Assembly (NCBI RefSeq): GCF_900086595.1
Contig: NZ_LT575472.1
Location: 2,491,685 to 2,555,684 of the forward strand
DNA length: 64,000 bases
Source: Clostridium nigeriense
Lineage (GTDB): Bacteria; Bacillota; Clostridia; Clostridiales; Clostridiaceae
Reading direction: 5' to 3'
A program made the position numbers and the translations under genes. The number at the start of each line of letters is the position of its first letter. Position 1 is the stretch's first letter. Below, piece by piece: positions 63,997-64,000 of the stretch. The notes under the pieces were generated by a model. That model had not been told where the DNA came from. It saw only the letters and a program-made list of their open reading frames with translations, and did not search any database.

Positions 63997-64000
63997 TATT

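Noticed and set aside
1-64000. Antiphage, secretion or CRISPR systems
   Set aside because: Both strands were read; the window is conserved housekeeping and sporulation sequence, with no repeat-spacer arrays, transposases or integrases.

Overview
The window is strongly AT-rich and reads as a chromosome segment of an anaerobic, spore-forming Firmicute, most likely a cluster I Clostridium (sensu stricto). The reasons are the low G+C, purine-rich ribosome binding sites (GGAGG) before nearly every gene, many TTG/GTG starts, the spoIIGA-sigE-sigG block next to ftsZ, an uninterrupted sigK, spoIVA, spoVM, and an IscR-IscS-IscU-MnmA iron-sulfur/thiolation operon. Species cannot be fixed from this window. 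Apart from rpmB, every gene recognised lies on the minus strand, so the text below follows minus-strand transcription from right to left. No rRNA, tRNA, insertion sequence, prophage or CRISPR array was seen.

Right part (64000 to about 46400): a split ThrE-type threonine/serine exporter, a ComEC-like metallo-beta-lactamase protein, a lipoprotein, rarA, then iscR-iscS-iscU-mnmA under a good sigma-A promoter, a PRC-barrel/AI-2E membrane pair, alaS behind an alanine T-box, ireB-ruvX-DUF1292-Fur family, rnjA and typA. Middle right (46400 to 39000): mltG-trmR-U32 peptidase-udk-class B PBP (the Bacillus yrrL-M-N/O-udk-yrrR order), then sigK and pilT. Middle (38500 to 34400): ftsZ, spoIIGA, sigE, sigG and a YmxH-type PRC-barrel protein, which form the cell-division and early-sporulation core. 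Its sigG gap carries a sigma-F/G-type promoter, and its spoIIGA promoter has the long spacer typical of Spo0A-activated promoters. Then come nrdR, pgeF, the phoP-phoR pair and the full pstS-pstC-pstA-pstB-phoU phosphate operon behind a Pho-box-like direct repeat.

Left part (26100 to 1): a TIGR03279-type radical SAM protein with der and gpsA; spoIVA; an orphan PBECR-like nuclease; ansA behind an unclassified structured leader; a guanine-riboswitch-controlled purine permease; yicC-remA-gmk-rpoZ-coaBC-priA-def-fmt-Zn protease-rsmB-rlmN-stp-prkC-rsgA-rpe-thiN; a very short spoVM; rpmB on the plus strand; and asp23-fakA, with fakA running off the left edge.

The genes mostly form ordinary conserved operons. 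The items that stand out are: (1) a promoter-leader-terminator unit before ansA that folds as a four-way junction and also carries a nine-codon leader peptide; (2) the lone PBECR-fold nuclease; (3) the 23-codon spoVM; (4) a hairpin lying between the ribosome binding site and the start of ireB; (5) a terminator that contains the ribosome binding site of the next gene (udk/PBP); and (6) the relic of a YhgE/Pip-like gene upstream of spoIVA. A physically split signalling set (PASTA kinase, its PP2C phosphatase and the IreB substrate) sits in the same window.
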